Shown here: positions 36,574 to 47,565 of the stretch, piece by piece
Position numbering within the stretch: the stretch's first letter is position 1
Layout: each line of letters begins with the position of its first letter
Source: Symbiodinium natans
Lineage: Eukaryota > Sar > Dinophyceae > Suessiales > Symbiodiniaceae
Length of the DNA stretch: 64,000 nucleotides
NCBI GenBank assembly: GCA_905221605.1
Contig: CAJNDS010002285.1
Location: 276,501 to 340,500 of the forward strand
Direction: 5' to 3'
Notes under the pieces: generated by a model
Databases searched by the model: none
What the model saw: only the letters and a program-made list of their open reading frames with translations
What the model was told of the DNA's origin: nothing
Position numbers and translations under genes: made by a program

Positions 36574-38525
36574 ATGTGGTCCAGATGGCGAGGCTGCCGT
36601 GGCCTTGCTAAGGCAGCGCAGCATAGCGTGCAGCTGCCCGAGTGCATGCGCCAGCGTGAGGACACCACGGAGTGCAGCTTGGACTTGCACTTTGGCCTGG
36701 CCGGAGACACTCAGGCGCTGAAGCGGTCCGGGAAGCTGCGCGGTGCGGACCTTGCCCAAGAAGTGGCGATGCGGCCTAACATGGTGCGGCCGGGCACAAC
36801 CTTTTCCCTGGTCCTGGACACTGATTCCGGGCCGTCAGAGCTGGAGCCGCAACAAACGCTCTGGCAGCAAGGCTGCGGCGCCGGCGGGACCCAGGCCACG
36901 ATTTGGGCCGTGCGGAAGCCCATTCTCGCGGCGGAGGCCTGGCGAGCTTTCAGCTCAGGGCGCGTGGCGACCCTGGGTCTATCCACACTGCACTTTGGCG
37001 AGGACTGCGACTTCGAACCCTGTAGTCTACAGCTGCCGTCTACTTTGGAGCAACTGACATGCCCTGGGCCGGTCTGGAACATGTCGCAGCTCCAGAACCT
37101 GAGGAGTTTGACCTTGGACGCCAACCACAGCTTGAAGGATTTCACGTGGCCTCGGCAGCTTGAGATGCTGACTTTAGGCCCCAAGTACAACCAGGACCTG
37201 CGAGGTGCCGCCCTTCCCGAAAGTCTGATGTGCCTTTTCATAGGCGACGGCTTCAACCAGACCTTGGACGGCATCCGCTTCCCAGCAAGACTCAAAGAGC
37301 TGTCGGTGGGGCGCCGCTTTAATCAGACCCTGGACAGGGTGGAGCTGCCCGACGGCCTCGAGGTCTTGCACCTCGGCTACGACTTTGACCAGGACTTGTC
37401 CAGGGCAATGCTTCCTCGTTTCCTCAAGGCGCTTTGGCTGGGCGGTCGCTTCAACCGAAGCTTGGACCAGGTGGACCTGCCGCCAGAGCTGCAGGAGTTG
37501 GTTCTGGGCCACCGCTTCAACCGCAGCCTGGAGAACGCCCAGCTGCCTCCGACTCTGAAGAAGCTGGGGTTCGGGAACCTCTACGGAGAGCGTTTGGAGA
37601 AGCTGAGTCTGGCCCCGGGTGTCTTGCAGATCTTGGTCTGCGGCACGGGACCCAGCCAGCAGTTCGTGCCAGGGAAGCCTCTCCTGCCTTGCTGCACCGC
37701 CCTCATCGAAGTGCATCTCGGAGATGCCACAAACAACAACCTGCAGGGTGTGGAGTGGCCGCCTGGACTCCTGCACCTTGATCTGGGCGACTGCTACAAT
37801 CGCGAGCTGTTTGATGTGGAGCTTCCCACCACCCTTCGCACCTTGACGTTTGGCAAGAAGTTCAACCAGCCCTTCGCTAGCCTGGGAGCTGCTGTGCACT
37901 TCCCAGAGAACCTTCGGCGACTGGTGCTGGGCAGTTACTTCAATCAACGGCTACAGGGTGTGCAGTGGCCCCAGGGCCTCCAAGAGCTCGTCCTAGGAGC
38001 GGGGATCCAACATGCCAGCTGTAGTCATCATGTGCCGAGTCGTGTTGTAGCAGGGGCGCTCTTCTTGCAGGAGACTGTTTCGACCAGCGCTTGAACGGCG
38101 TGCAGCTGCCTGCTGGATTAGAGATCCTCACCTTTGGCACGGACTTCGACCACAGCCTGGACACGCTGACCTTGCCGGCCGGCCTCAAGAAGCTAACGCT
38201 TGGCTTTGCCTTCAACCAGCCGTTGCAGAACGTCGTGTGGCCTCCGGGTTTGAAGCACTTGAAGCTGGGTGACTGTTTCAACCAGAGCTTACGAGACCTT
38301 CACCTACCTGCCCTGGAGACCCTCAGCCTTGGCGAAGACTTTGCCCAGAGCCTGGCTGAGGTGAACTTCTCGCACAATCTTCCAAGCCTGCGGGAACTCC
38401 GCCTTGGTTCCCGCTTCCAGCAGCTCTTGGAGGGCAACGCCAAGCTACCTGAGGGTCTTTGCTGCTTGGCAGCCGGTGATCAGGAGATCAGCTGGCTGAG
38501 TGAGGCCGATGCCCCTCGACCATGA
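36574..38525 (+). CDS. FNIP/leucine-rich-type repeat protein, locus 1, with GA-AG intron
   Basis: Exon 1 is 36574-37996 and exon 2 is 38071-38525. The 74-bp intron 37997-38070 starts GAGC and ends TTGCAG; splicing CTAG to GAGACTG restores LGDCFDQ, giving 625 residues. Residues about 25-125 are an N-terminal beta-rich domain (LDLHFGLAGD, ELEPQQTLWQQGC). Then about 18 tandem 22-23-residue repeats follow of the form L-xx-L-x-LG-xx-FNQ-x-L-xx-(V)-x-LP-xx, the FNIP repeat pattern, for example LKELSVGRRFNQTLDRVELP. They would form a solenoid for binding partners. The ATG is uncertain because the second locus lacks one at the matching position; an upstream exon is possible. There are no internal stops. 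Confidence 0.78.
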
Positions 38526-38620
38526 AGGGCACAATTTGGTGCACATTTTTGAAATGTTACAGGTCTGATTAGGCCGGGTGACTGTAGGAGATTCCGTAGA
38601 TCTTTTCAAAGTTTGTACTT
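38526..38620. other. 3' flank of FNIP locus 1
   Basis: A short non-coding stretch up to the dispersed repeat R2; no polyadenylation signal can be claimed for a dinoflagellate. Confidence 0.4.
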
Positions 38621-38995
38621 TGAGGTAGACTTCAGCCAACTCATTGTTGGGCCTTCAGATTCCCCAAACTTTTATTGTGTGGCGGAACCCAGAAGGCTGT
38701 GCAAGATTGTACAGAGAGGGGCCATGGTCTCAACAGGCTGCAGGTCCCAGACATTGGCCTCAGATGCCTGACGAGCCGTGCCCACTTGAGCACAGCATAT
38801 GAAACGCGCAAACGCGCCAAGCTGTGTCCAAAGAGCCGATGCTCATGTCCTGTTGCCTTCCTAAGTCTTAGGACCCCATTTCAACAATCCCAGCCGTTTC
38901 AGTTGGCCAGGCTGGCTTGTGGATGCTTGTGGGAACCGGCCTGGGCCCTGGAAAGTCCAACTGCGCCCTCTGCAGCTGCCAAGATGAAATTCTAC
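38621..38995 (+). repeat. dispersed repeat R2, copy 1
   Basis: It aligns with 58555-58945: CATTGTTGGGCCTTCAG, GTGTGGCGGAACCCAGAAGGC, GGTCCCAGACA and GCCCTGGAAAG occur in the same order with gaps of similar length. The content is non-coding, or was coding beyond recognition. Confidence 0.7.
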
Positions 38996-39604
38996 CGCTT
39001 ATAGGAGCCGATGCAGTTTCATGCTTCGTCCGAGGACTGTTTAGGAAGTGCTTGCACTTGCACCAGCAGCCATTGGCACAGAGATCCTTGTAGTCTACGG
39101 TTAGAGACGCTCAGAGGAACGAGCACCTGCAAGGACTGATGCTTGCAAGTTATAGCGCCTTTGACGATTTGACGTAGCTACATAGGGCTTAGGGTTCATG
39201 ATTTAGAGTTGGAAACGAAGGGCGCGGGTTCAAATGAGTGCTGAAGTACGGAGGTCAGGTAGACAGGGTAAGCAGCCCAGAGAGAAGCTGTGGAAATCTG
39301 AGAAGTGTTTGGCTATGTTTGAGTTAAGGTGCCTTGGTGTTTCTTGCCTTTCCTTCGCTTTGAAGATCCGCTCACACAAGTACAAGAAAGCTCTCCTCCC
39401 AACTGAGTTGGGACCCTGAAAGATGGCGCGTCCCCAGGCTTGCTGGAGGGCTTCTCAATGTCAATTTGTGGAGTTATGTATATATATATATATATACCAT
39501 ACTTATTATACCATTTGTCATTACTAATTAGTACCATTCTTACCATTCTTATCCATGTTGCGACTGTTCAGTTTTCTTCTCTGGGAGGATCAAGATCATT
39601 CAAG
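38996..39604. other. intergenic with (TA)n microsatellite
   Basis: A (TA)9-10 run lies at 39477-39496. No gene was recognised before the ATG at 39605; the CCTTTCGCT and CTTCTCTG pyrimidine tracts are not interpretable. Confidence 0.5.
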
Positions 39605-40206
39605 ATGCAGATCCCGGAAAAAGTCTTGAAGGTGGTTGTGGACTTTCTAGGCCCAGGCACTGAGCACCTCAAGTACTTCGCCGCGGAGGACACGGACCTC
39701 CGGGATGCCCTGCATCCGCAAGAGGCTCCTGAAGCCTACGAGGCAGGGGCCCGGGGACACAATTTCCTGCCAAGTTGCTGCACTTGAAGATGCTTCCTGC
39801 TCCGTGTCTCCACCAGGCTGTCAAGGCTATGGTCCAGGCGCTGGAATGGCAGGCCTGCAGCCGGCGTTGCCGCAAGGTACTGGACGCGGTGATTGGAGAC
39901 AGCGTTGCAACCATTCGAGCAAGGCTTTGTGCCGTTTTCACCACTGGCACGCTTCGTTGCCTGTTGTGTGAGGACGTTTGCAACAGGACTTGCTACACCG
40001 TACCCAGGAGCCCCTGTCACCGATCGTGCCTAGCGTGCCACATTCGCCATGCCCGCGCAGTTCCTGGGGATGTGGTGATGGACATGCCCGATGACATGCC
40101 TGATGTGAATCCTTCATGGCGGTTCACACTCCACCGGGCGGACCGATGCGGCCTGATCCTTGCAGATCCATTTGGCCATGCTCGCCGCTTGAACGCCAAT
40201 CGCTGA
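39605..40206 (+). CDS. cysteine-rich protein, paralog 1 (two exons)
   Basis: Exon 1 (39605-39742) encodes 46 residues, MQIPEKVLKVVVDFLGPG through DLRDALHPQE. The 74-bp intron 39743-39816 has a GC donor (GAG|GCAGGG) and CCAG|G acceptor. Exon 2 (39817-40206) adds 129 residues. The start resembles an F-box-like helix (IPEKVLKVVVDFL). The hallmark is TGTLRCLLCEDVC, CY, RSPC, C-x2-CHIRH, a cluster of eight cysteines that may bind zinc, with spacing C-x2-C-x3-C-x3-C and C-x3-C-x2-CH. A Pro/Asp-rich tail follows. The gene model is supported by two paralogs at 44.6 and 49.05 kb with the same intron position. I do not recognise the family. Confidence 0.68.
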
Positions 40207-41499
40207 CCGTTGCGGATGACGTTGCAGTTTTCACCGCCGCCTCTTGTGGTGATGAATTCAGGCCTACCTAGGCGGACTGACAGTCAATCTCATCGTGGGT
40301 CTCCAAAAGAACTTGCAGCAGATGAGCGGCACACCTACCAAGCTGTCTTACGTGACACAACCTTTGGATCAAGTCAAGAGAGTGAATGTCAGTTGATTCT
40401 TGAAGCACCCCAGCCTTCAGAAGAACGGGCCTCATTATTGGCCACGTTTCAGCTCCTGAAGTTCGTGGAAAGCAGACTTTGCCTGTCTAGGCACTGCTTG
40501 CATTCCTGGACCACAGCACAAGACCTGTAATCCATGTAATTGTGCATGGATGCCTTGACCCAAGCCGCCCCCTGTACATGCTGAAGGCATGGGTCTGGTC
40601 ATCTGGTGAAGCCGGTATGTTGTACGCTTCAGCACGATTAAAAGGTGCCGAGTCTGCGTTCGTGGCTTCCTTAAGCCTTCTACTTGCTGGTGGTTAGTAG
40701 GAGTGAGGGAATCCAACCCCTATGCAATCCTTGTAAGATACACATGGTCAAGGCCGTAAGGTCGGCAGCTACTGGCAAGAGAACTTGATGCTAAGGACTC
40801 CGCCAGGGGATCCGCATTGACGGCCAAGTGGTCAAGGTGCCTTGCAGTAGGCTTTCAGTCTAGATTGCTACGTGGGAGTGGCACGAGTGGTGCTGATGCA
40901 CACTACACCTGATGCCTAGGCATTGCCTTCACTTTGGCGGTTCGTACCCTCTGAAACTTTACCTCTATCGTGACCCTTAGGCAATCTTGATCACGTATAT
41001 TTCTTGCAGGTATGTTTTCGTCGCATGGGACCAACACTCAAGGGCGTCCTCACGTAAGCCCTTGTCTTCTGCGTGTTGGCTAGTCATGCTCTTTCCCCGC
41101 GCAGGGCCTCTGCACAGGCCGGGCGGTGAATCGCTGCCTACCTTCGTGAGGCTGATCCTCAGCGGCTAGGTACGCAGGGGGCCAATACTCCTCAATTCAG
41201 GAACATACCTTAAACTATATAGGGATGACAAGATGATTCAAGGTATATCAAAGAACACTTCCCTTTCTAGATTCTTATTCAGAGCTTTTTGATTTTTGTC
41301 CAAGGGCTCTCAAAAGTACCAACCTGCAGAACATTACAGAACATTGTGTCGCCCTGAGGGGATGCTTGGTTTAACCGGACGGAGACCTGCCGCGTTTTCA
41401 ATACCCTAAACCCCAAAATATATGAAGCCTTTAAACCCAAAACCCCAAACAGGCTTTCCGTCGGGTCTGCATGATGATGCAAGCCTTGGTCTGGAACTG
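40207..41499. other. 1.3 kb intergenic, no recognised gene
   Basis: Short ORFs only. CCCTAAACCCC and AAACCCAAAACCCC near 41402-41450 are further degenerate telomere-like tracts. Confidence 0.5.
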
Positions 41500-41514
41500 A
41501 GGAAGGGCATGTAC

Positions 41515-41730
41515 TGGGGCAGTTGTGTTTCTTGGAGCCTACTATCGCTGAGGCTTAAACCCTAGACTCCACAACCAGGGTTTCGATCATGGCATTATGC
41601 TGTGAGGTTGTCATCTGCATCTGCAGCCAGAAGCAGTAGCACTTCTATTTTGGAGACTCGTCGCCCTTCTGCATGCAGGGTTGCCACATGAGGTCTTTAT
41701 CCAGAGCAAGAACCCAAAGTATCTGAGTGG
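41515..41730 (+). repeat. dispersed repeat R3, copy 1 (diverged)
   Basis: It shares TTTCTTGGA, the block around GGTCATGGCATT (here GATCATGGCATT) and GCAGGGTTGCCACA with 46130-46355, 50585-50810 and 60505-60665. On the minus strand the 46.1 and 50.6 kb copies read VLALDEDPCGSPACKRATD and VLALDEDPCGNPACKRATD and this one VLALDKDLMWQPCMQKGD, so a coding origin on the minus strand is possible. Confidence 0.6.
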
Positions 41731-41854
41731 CGGCAGTACTGCCAACTTTGTCAGGTGACAAAGCATCACACCAAGACATGTGCAAACAACGAAGAAGCCA
41801 AGCAACAGGAACCGAGGAGCGATCACTCCCAGTAGCAGCCACAAGCACGAAAAG

Positions 41855-42260
41855 ACGGGGCTTATCCTGGCTCGCGACGGCGAGCGCCAAGACTACGCTG
41901 ATCCTGCATGGTTGGCTGCGCACCTCCAAGCGGAAAGCGTCCTGTCATAAAGGAATCACAGCACGTTAGTTCAGTCCTTACACAGAACGTAAAATGCAGG
42001 TTTTCAGGGGATTGGTGCAAGCGGGTGTAGTTGCAGCGCCGGAGATGCGGCTCCCCCAATCGCCCTGTTTTGGATCTCGAGACTGCTGTTTGCCCCCAAA
42101 AAACTCCCTGGTTTCTGAGAGGCCCGGGCCTGGGATCCGCCGCCACGTCGCCCCCTAAGAATCCCTTTGAAGACACGACGCTTTGTCGACAATTCCCTGC
42201 AACTTAGAAGCTGGAGAGGTTGGGGTCGATTTTTGGGTTCGGGGTTGGGGTCAGGGTGGA
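41855..42260 (+). pseudogene. broken first exon of a histidine-phosphatase gene
   Basis: It aligns with the copy at 51880-52400. Here the start ATG has become ACG, and the reading LILARDGERQDYADPAWLA has Asp in place of the catalytic His of the RHG motif. The downstream exons found in the other copy (SSPM, DPHLGEW) are absent because similarity stops near 42260 and the tandem unit begins. It is therefore a non-functional partial duplicate. Confidence 0.7.
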
Positions 42261-42394
42261 ATGGGGCGGGTTATTTGCAAGCCTTGCGGGCAGTGCTGGG
42301 CGCTCGGGCATCCGAAGTGGGAGAGGTTGAGGGTGTTGAGATCCCGTGGGCATCATCAGCATTGTGGTTTTCGTTTTGGCTTGGAACGAACTGG

Positions 42395-42666
42395 CACAAA
42401 GCAATAATGCTACCAACGGTACTGGAGGCTTGAGTGGAACCCCAATGATGCTGAGGATGAGGGGCGGTTTGGACTAGGGGCCTGGTGGGGGCAGAAGGTG
42501 GGCAAGCTACATGCATTCAGGCACGGCTCCTCTTCTTCCTCCTGCTTTCAGTCAAGAGGATGAAGGAACAACTACAGCTAGGATGGGAGTCATGCCTCGC
42601 GCCAAGACAGACATCCTTGGCAGAGGAGTACACTACGTGATGCGCAGGCGCAGAGCTTGGAGCTGA
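42395..42666 (+). repeat. flanking repeat F, copy 1 (more diverged)
   Basis: It aligns with 46690-47012 and 51141-51461 (AGCACAAAGCAA, GGTACTGGAG, CTTGAGTGGAAC, ACTAGGGGCCTGGTGG, AGTACACTACGTGATGCGCA). These three copies border the two 4.45 kb tandem units and are likely sites of the unequal exchange that made them. Confidence 0.8.
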
Positions 42667-44597
42667 TGTGTAATTCCGCATATTCCGCCGCTGATGCGTT
42701 TTCCTGCTATGTGGCGTCCCCGAAGCAAGTATGGTAAACTACAGTATACAGCGAACCACAGTACAGTATACAAGAGGTGTATTCTTGTCTATGTAGATTG
42801 TTATGTAGATTGGAAGCTTGGAGGAAGGGTCGAAGTTGAAGGCATATGATGCAGGTTCTGGCAAATTCGGCGCCAATCACATCTCCTGCCTGACCTCTAG
42901 AAGAAACCCTGAACCTGGCTTAAAGCCAGCCTCAGGCCAGAGGCGATCTTGGGTAGTTGAACATGGCAAGGGAACGCAAAGTCTGGTCCCGTTGACTAGA
43001 ATACTATACAGTATGTATGCATCGTACCGTTTTGTATTGTAGAGATGGGAAAGTACAGTACTTTCGCTGGCTACATTCAACGGAGACATGCCAGGGCAGG
43101 AACTAAAACGAGACGAATGCTACCTCGACCTCAGGTAAGATCATTGTCACAGCTCTCCAAGAGTTGTGCAGCCATTCGCTCTTTGCATCTTACGTCCTGG
43201 TTTCCTGCACTTGACAGCATGGAATACAATGGAATACGATTTCCCCGGAAAGAACTGACTGTAGATAGTACTTCCAGACAGTAAGATCTCGTGCCTGGTA
43301 CCCCACTGCACCCCCGCCCTCCGACATATGACGCTGCAACCTCTATCTCCAGAGAAGGATCCGAAAGAACGCATAAAGTGCTGCTTGCACTTAAACAAAC
43401 CTCTTGAGAGCCCTTTCTTCCCGCAGCTCTTTGCTCAGGCTGCCATGCACCAGTAAAGAGAGTACCAGCACCGACCTCGGCGCCTGTCTTTCAGTCCTAA
43501 TTTGCCTGGTCTCCACACGGCACTCTAGTAAAGTATAGTATTCGGCCACAACATGCCATAAAATCAATCGTGCCTGCAGCTCTTTGCCAGCACAGTTCCT
43601 GATAAACAAGGTCCTGCAAAAGTAGATCGGCAGCTTTGACAACTCCCCCTACGAAGGACTTCAGGCTGATTGTATGCTAAAGTGTATTGTGCCAGTATGC
43701 GGGTTCCTCTTGTTGCTGCAATTTACAAAGCCAGCATCTGGCCTGCGTTTGCCACAGCCGTTCAGGCCTGTTCTCCGTGATGTGTCCCGGCTAACGACCG
43801 GCAGGCCTGCACGTAGCTTCTCTCGGCACATCGTGCCGAGTGTTTTCGAACTTGTAGCCAATCACAGGTAGAAATAAGTTAGCATTCGTCCCGACCTCGA
43901 TTGGCTGGATTCGGAGCACTTCGGTGCTTGCTTTTGCCAGGCTCACTTGCAGTGTCAGGGAGCGGCGCTGCTCCGTGAGCCAGTGTTGGCCCAGGGCTGT
44001 CATTGTCGAAAGTGTGTATTCCGATGCAGCATAGCAGCTGAGGATGAGTGCAGTTCTCAGGTTTGAGTTGTGCTGTCATGCTGAGCTTTCAGCCGTTGGC
44101 TTAGACAGCCTCGCAGACCTCCTGACGTGTGTACTCGAGGACCGCTGGCTGAGAAGTAAAGGGGCAGTTTAGATGGCCATCTGTGTTGGGGCCAAGTAGG
44201 TAATTTCTGGACGCTCCATAAAGCATGATTGACTCATAGCACGTTCTGATGGTGTTGATGTTGCTTGTGTAATCAAAATATGTTGAGCATTCCTTATCAA
44301 GTATTTTCGATCTTTCAATGGTGATGATTATAAACTGACATATCAGGGAAACCATACCTTTGGGGCGAGTGTGTTTTTTCCAGTTTAAGCGATTAGAAGA
44401 GAGATCTTGACAAGAGCTGCTTCAAGCCGGAGTAGTTGAGGCCAATGCTTGGTGTAGATCATGATTCAAGCTGAGTGGCCCACTGCAGTCACCTTGAAGT
44501 ACTTCAGATAGTTGAGAAAAAACCCAGGCACACATCAAGTGTCTCTTCCCAAGCATTGTCCAACTCAAGCACAATTTCTATGCTGGAAGGATCCACC

Positions 44598-45277
44598 ATG
44601 GAGAGCGCTAAGAGTGCATCGATTGTCGACCTCAGCCCAGAGATCCTGATGAAGGTCCAGAGTTCAGGGGCTAGGATAGGAACCGATTTGTCTAGCTAGA
44701 AGGTTTCTACAGTTGGTTCAGGAGCGCATGCTGCCATTGCCCCAAACTGGAGTTTTGTCCTGGCTTTCCTGAAGGTCCGCGCCTACATTGGCCCTGGCGA
44801 AGAGGACTACGCGTACCTTCATGACAAGAACACGAACCTTCGAGATTCTCTCCATCCCAGGGAGATGCCGGGTGCACACCAGGCGGGTAGACAGTGTTCC
44901 TGGGATTCCTGCTTAACTCCAAGAGCACTCCGTTGTACTGAGTTTTTTTGTGCCTCTCGCAGGCGGTGAAGGCCATTGTCCCAGCACTCTTCGATCGAGC
45001 GCAGTTGCGGCGATGCTGCCGGCGCCTCTGTGAGGATGCCGGAGACCTCACAACGATCATTTACAGGTTCGGGAGCGCTTTGAACACAGGGACGCTAAGA
45101 TGCCTACGATGCGAAAGCTTGTGTGGCGGACCGTGCTACACCATCATGCGCGGGAGGATTGCTTGTTTCAGAGACTGTCACAGGTGCCATATTCGCCATA
45201 CGCCTGTCGTGGAGTCTTCATGGCGTATGAGGTTTCGGACCCTGGCGGACCTCAACTGCTGCCCTGTAGTCCTCTGA
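44598..45277 (+). CDS. cysteine-rich protein, paralog 2 (three exons)
   Basis: Exons are 44598-44654, 44775-44882 and 44963-45277; introns of 120 bp (GT-AG) and 80 bp (GC-AG) both have AG|G at the acceptor. The product is 159 residues: MESAKSASIVDLSPEILMK, then VRAYIGPGEEDYAYLHDKNT, NLRDSLHPREMPGAHQ, AVKAIVPALFDRAQLRRCCR and the Cys cluster TGTLRCLRCESLC, CYTIMRGRIAC, CHRCHIRH. The model is strongly supported because it aligns exon by exon with paralog 1 (PEKVLKVVVDFLGPG against PEILMKVRAYIGPG, LRDALHPQE against LRDSLHPRE). Its second intron sits where the only intron of paralog 1 sits. LSPEILMKV is F-box-like. An upstream in-frame ATG at 44580 is an alternative start. The function is unknown. 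Confidence 0.7.
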
Positions 45278-46127
45278 CATCCTTTCGGACGTTCGTTGCT
45301 GGAGGATGAAGATCATTGATCCAAGCGACGGGTTCTGAGCATCTCTGAGATGTCACCGTGGCAGGGTGGACAGAAGTCCAGCACTCCGCTACTGAATTCA
45401 TTTATCCAGGGCCTTGCCAACACATAGGCCCGCCGAGTGCAATTTCCACTGGTTCTGTCTCGAAAACTGGCAAAGTGGTTTAGGCTCCTTCTTCAATATA
45501 TAGCTTGCTCTCCACAGCAACACACAGGTGTCCACAAGCTCTGAATCCTGGCTGTCCCACACAAGCCATTCTTCCAGCCCCCGTGGGTATGTCAGATTCA
45601 GAGACAACTAATCAACCAAGCCGGTCAACAAGTAACAATCCCTGAATCCTTGTTTGGGTCCGCAAAGTCCCTAGCCTATAGCCATGTCAAATATAGTTCT
45701 TATATTGTGCAGCGCCAGGGTCTTCTCGGTGATGCGAGCGTGGAAGTACAGTTCATGTGTAGTGTCATCATTACAGGAGAAGACTTTGCATGTTGTGTGG
45801 ACATCTTTGGCGTTGATTTTGGAGCATTGGCAAGCATGATGTAAATGACAGTGGCCCCCACTACACTGCGTTACGGGGGAGAGGCCGATGCTTCGAGACA
45901 GGCCCAATTTTTGCAATTCAGGGCGGGAACCATTAAGATGCCTGACCATAGGCGCCTTCTTTATTCCCCGGATGATTCAACGTGCTTAGATGCATAAGGT
46001 TGCATGAGGATGCTTTTGAACTAGGCCTGCTACAAAAGCAGGCAATGGGTCGCGGCATTCTGAGAAGTTTGCAGACTGCTTGCCTGCCGGCAAAACGGGC
46101 ATCTCGCAATATAGTGAAGGAGCAGTA

Positions 46128-46360
46128 GCTAGAATGTTTTGTAGTTTCCAGATCTCGATGTTTTTGGTTTGGCGTTTCTGCAGTCGGGACATCTGTGTTT
46201 CTTGGAACCGTATCTTTTGGAGTATCGCTGGCCGAGTCCTAAACCCTGAACCGGATTTTTGGTCATGGCATTGTCCTGTACTGGACTGTTGTCGAAGATC
46301 TGTCGCCCTTTTGCAAGCAGGGCTGCCACAGGGGTCCTCATCCAGAGCCAGCACCAATCT
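46128..46360 (+). repeat. dispersed repeat R3, copy 2 (in unit A)
   Basis: It contains CCAGATCTCGATG, TTTGGTTTGGCG, TTCTTGGAACC, GGTCATGGCATTGTCC and CCAGAGCCAGCAC. On the minus strand a 137-codon ORF (45986-46399) runs through it, so the direction of any former gene may be minus. Confidence 0.7.
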
Positions 46361-46689
46361 CATCCGAAGCAATTTACGATTATTGCTAGAGGCTAGCATG
46401 AGTGCCTGTCTGCGCTCGTGTTCTCGTTTTCGGCGTCCTTTGCCCTTCTGCGCGTTGTATTGTTGGTTCCAGTGTGAAGCAGATTTATAGCGTTGAGGGA
46501 TTGCATCCCCCCAAGAGCTGAATCTGTCCCTGGGCTGGGCGCAGTGCGGCTAAAGCACTGCTTGCCGCAGTGGCGGCAGTACTGCCAGCTCTCCCTCTAA
46601 AGTGCTGGATTCTGTGCTTGGTCCGTTAGACGTTTGGATGCTTTATTGAAGCAAGTCAGCATCATCGCATTCTTGTGTTCGTTTTTGAC

Positions 46690-47012
46690 AAGCGTTAGCA
46701 CAAAGCAAAATGCTAAACGGTACTGGAGCCCTCAATTTGATGGCTGAGGCTTGAGTGGAACCCCCAATGATGCTGATGATGATGGGACTAGGGGCCTGGT
46801 GGCGCAGGGGTGGGGGCCGAGGGTGGGCAAGCTACATGCATCCACGGATGGTCTATGTCAGATCAGCCTTGTTCCTCTTTTTCCTCCTGGTCTTAAACAA
46901 GAGGATGAAGGAAAACAACAGCTAGGATGGGAGTCATGCCTGGCGCCAAGGCAGACATCCTTGGCAGAGGAGTACACTACGTGATGCGCAGGCGCAGAGC
47001 TTGGAGCTGATG
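46690..47012 (+). repeat. flanking repeat F, copy 2
   Basis: It lies at the junction of units A and B and is almost identical to copy 3 at 51141-51461. Confidence 0.9.
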
Positions 47013-47493
47013 TGTAATTCCGCATATTCCGCCGCTGATGTGTTTTTCTGCTATGTGGCGTCCACACTGGGGTGATGTGTATTTCTCACGACCTGATGTG
47101 AGATAAGCCCGAAGCAAGTATGGTAAACTACAGCGAACCACAGTACAGTATACAAGAGGTGTATTCTTGTCTATGTAGATTGTTATGTAGATTGGAAGCT
47201 TGGAGGAAGGGTCGAAGTTGAAGGCATATGATGCAGGTTCTGGGAAAGTCGGCGCCAATCACATCTCCTGCCTGACCTCTAGAAAAAGCCCTGAACCTGG
47301 CTTAAAGCCAGCCTCAGGCCAGAGGCGATCTTGGGTAGTTGAACATGGCAAGGTAACGCAAAGTCTGGTCCCGTTGACTAGAATACGATACAGTATGTAT
47401 GCATCGTACCGTTTTGTATTGTAGAGATGGGAAAGTACAGTACTTTCGCTGGCTACATTCAACGGAGACATGCCAGGGCAGGAACTAAAACGA

Positions 47494-47565
47494 GCGGTAG
47501 CTTGCCGCTATGTATAATGATCTCGTACCTTAGTATATCGTATCGTACTCTCAAAAAGCTGTAGA
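47494..47565 (+). other. 72-bp insertion specific to unit B
   Basis: It is inserted between ACTAAAACGAG and ACGAATGCTACC, begins CGGTAGCTTGCCGCTATG and ends AAAGCTGTAGAG. It contains GTATATCGTATCGTAC and has a terminal GAG repeat of the target; it is absent from unit A at about 43113. It could be a small mobile element or a deletion in A. Confidence 0.75.

Larger units (their letters stand above)
42667..47012 (+). repeat. tandem duplication unit A
   Basis: It is nearly identical to unit B at 47013-51461. Offsets are 4382 bp before and 4453 bp after 43113, because unit B has a 72-bp insertion at 47494-47565. Unit B also has about 45 extra bases near 47062-47106. The unit carries the three-exon cysteine-rich gene and repeat R3. 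The rest, including 42700-44590 and 45280-46120, shows no recognised gene; several ORFs on both strands repeat in B simply because the DNA does. Confidence 0.95.

Noticed and set aside
37174-37947. 257-codon minus-strand ORF across the FNIP repeats
   Set aside because: It is produced by the repeat periodicity of the plus-strand gene.
42818-44355. Small ORFs repeated in both tandem units (for example 43391-43642 minus, 43674-43871 plus)
   Set aside because: Their conservation is explained by the recent duplication; there is no motif and no third diverged copy to show selection.
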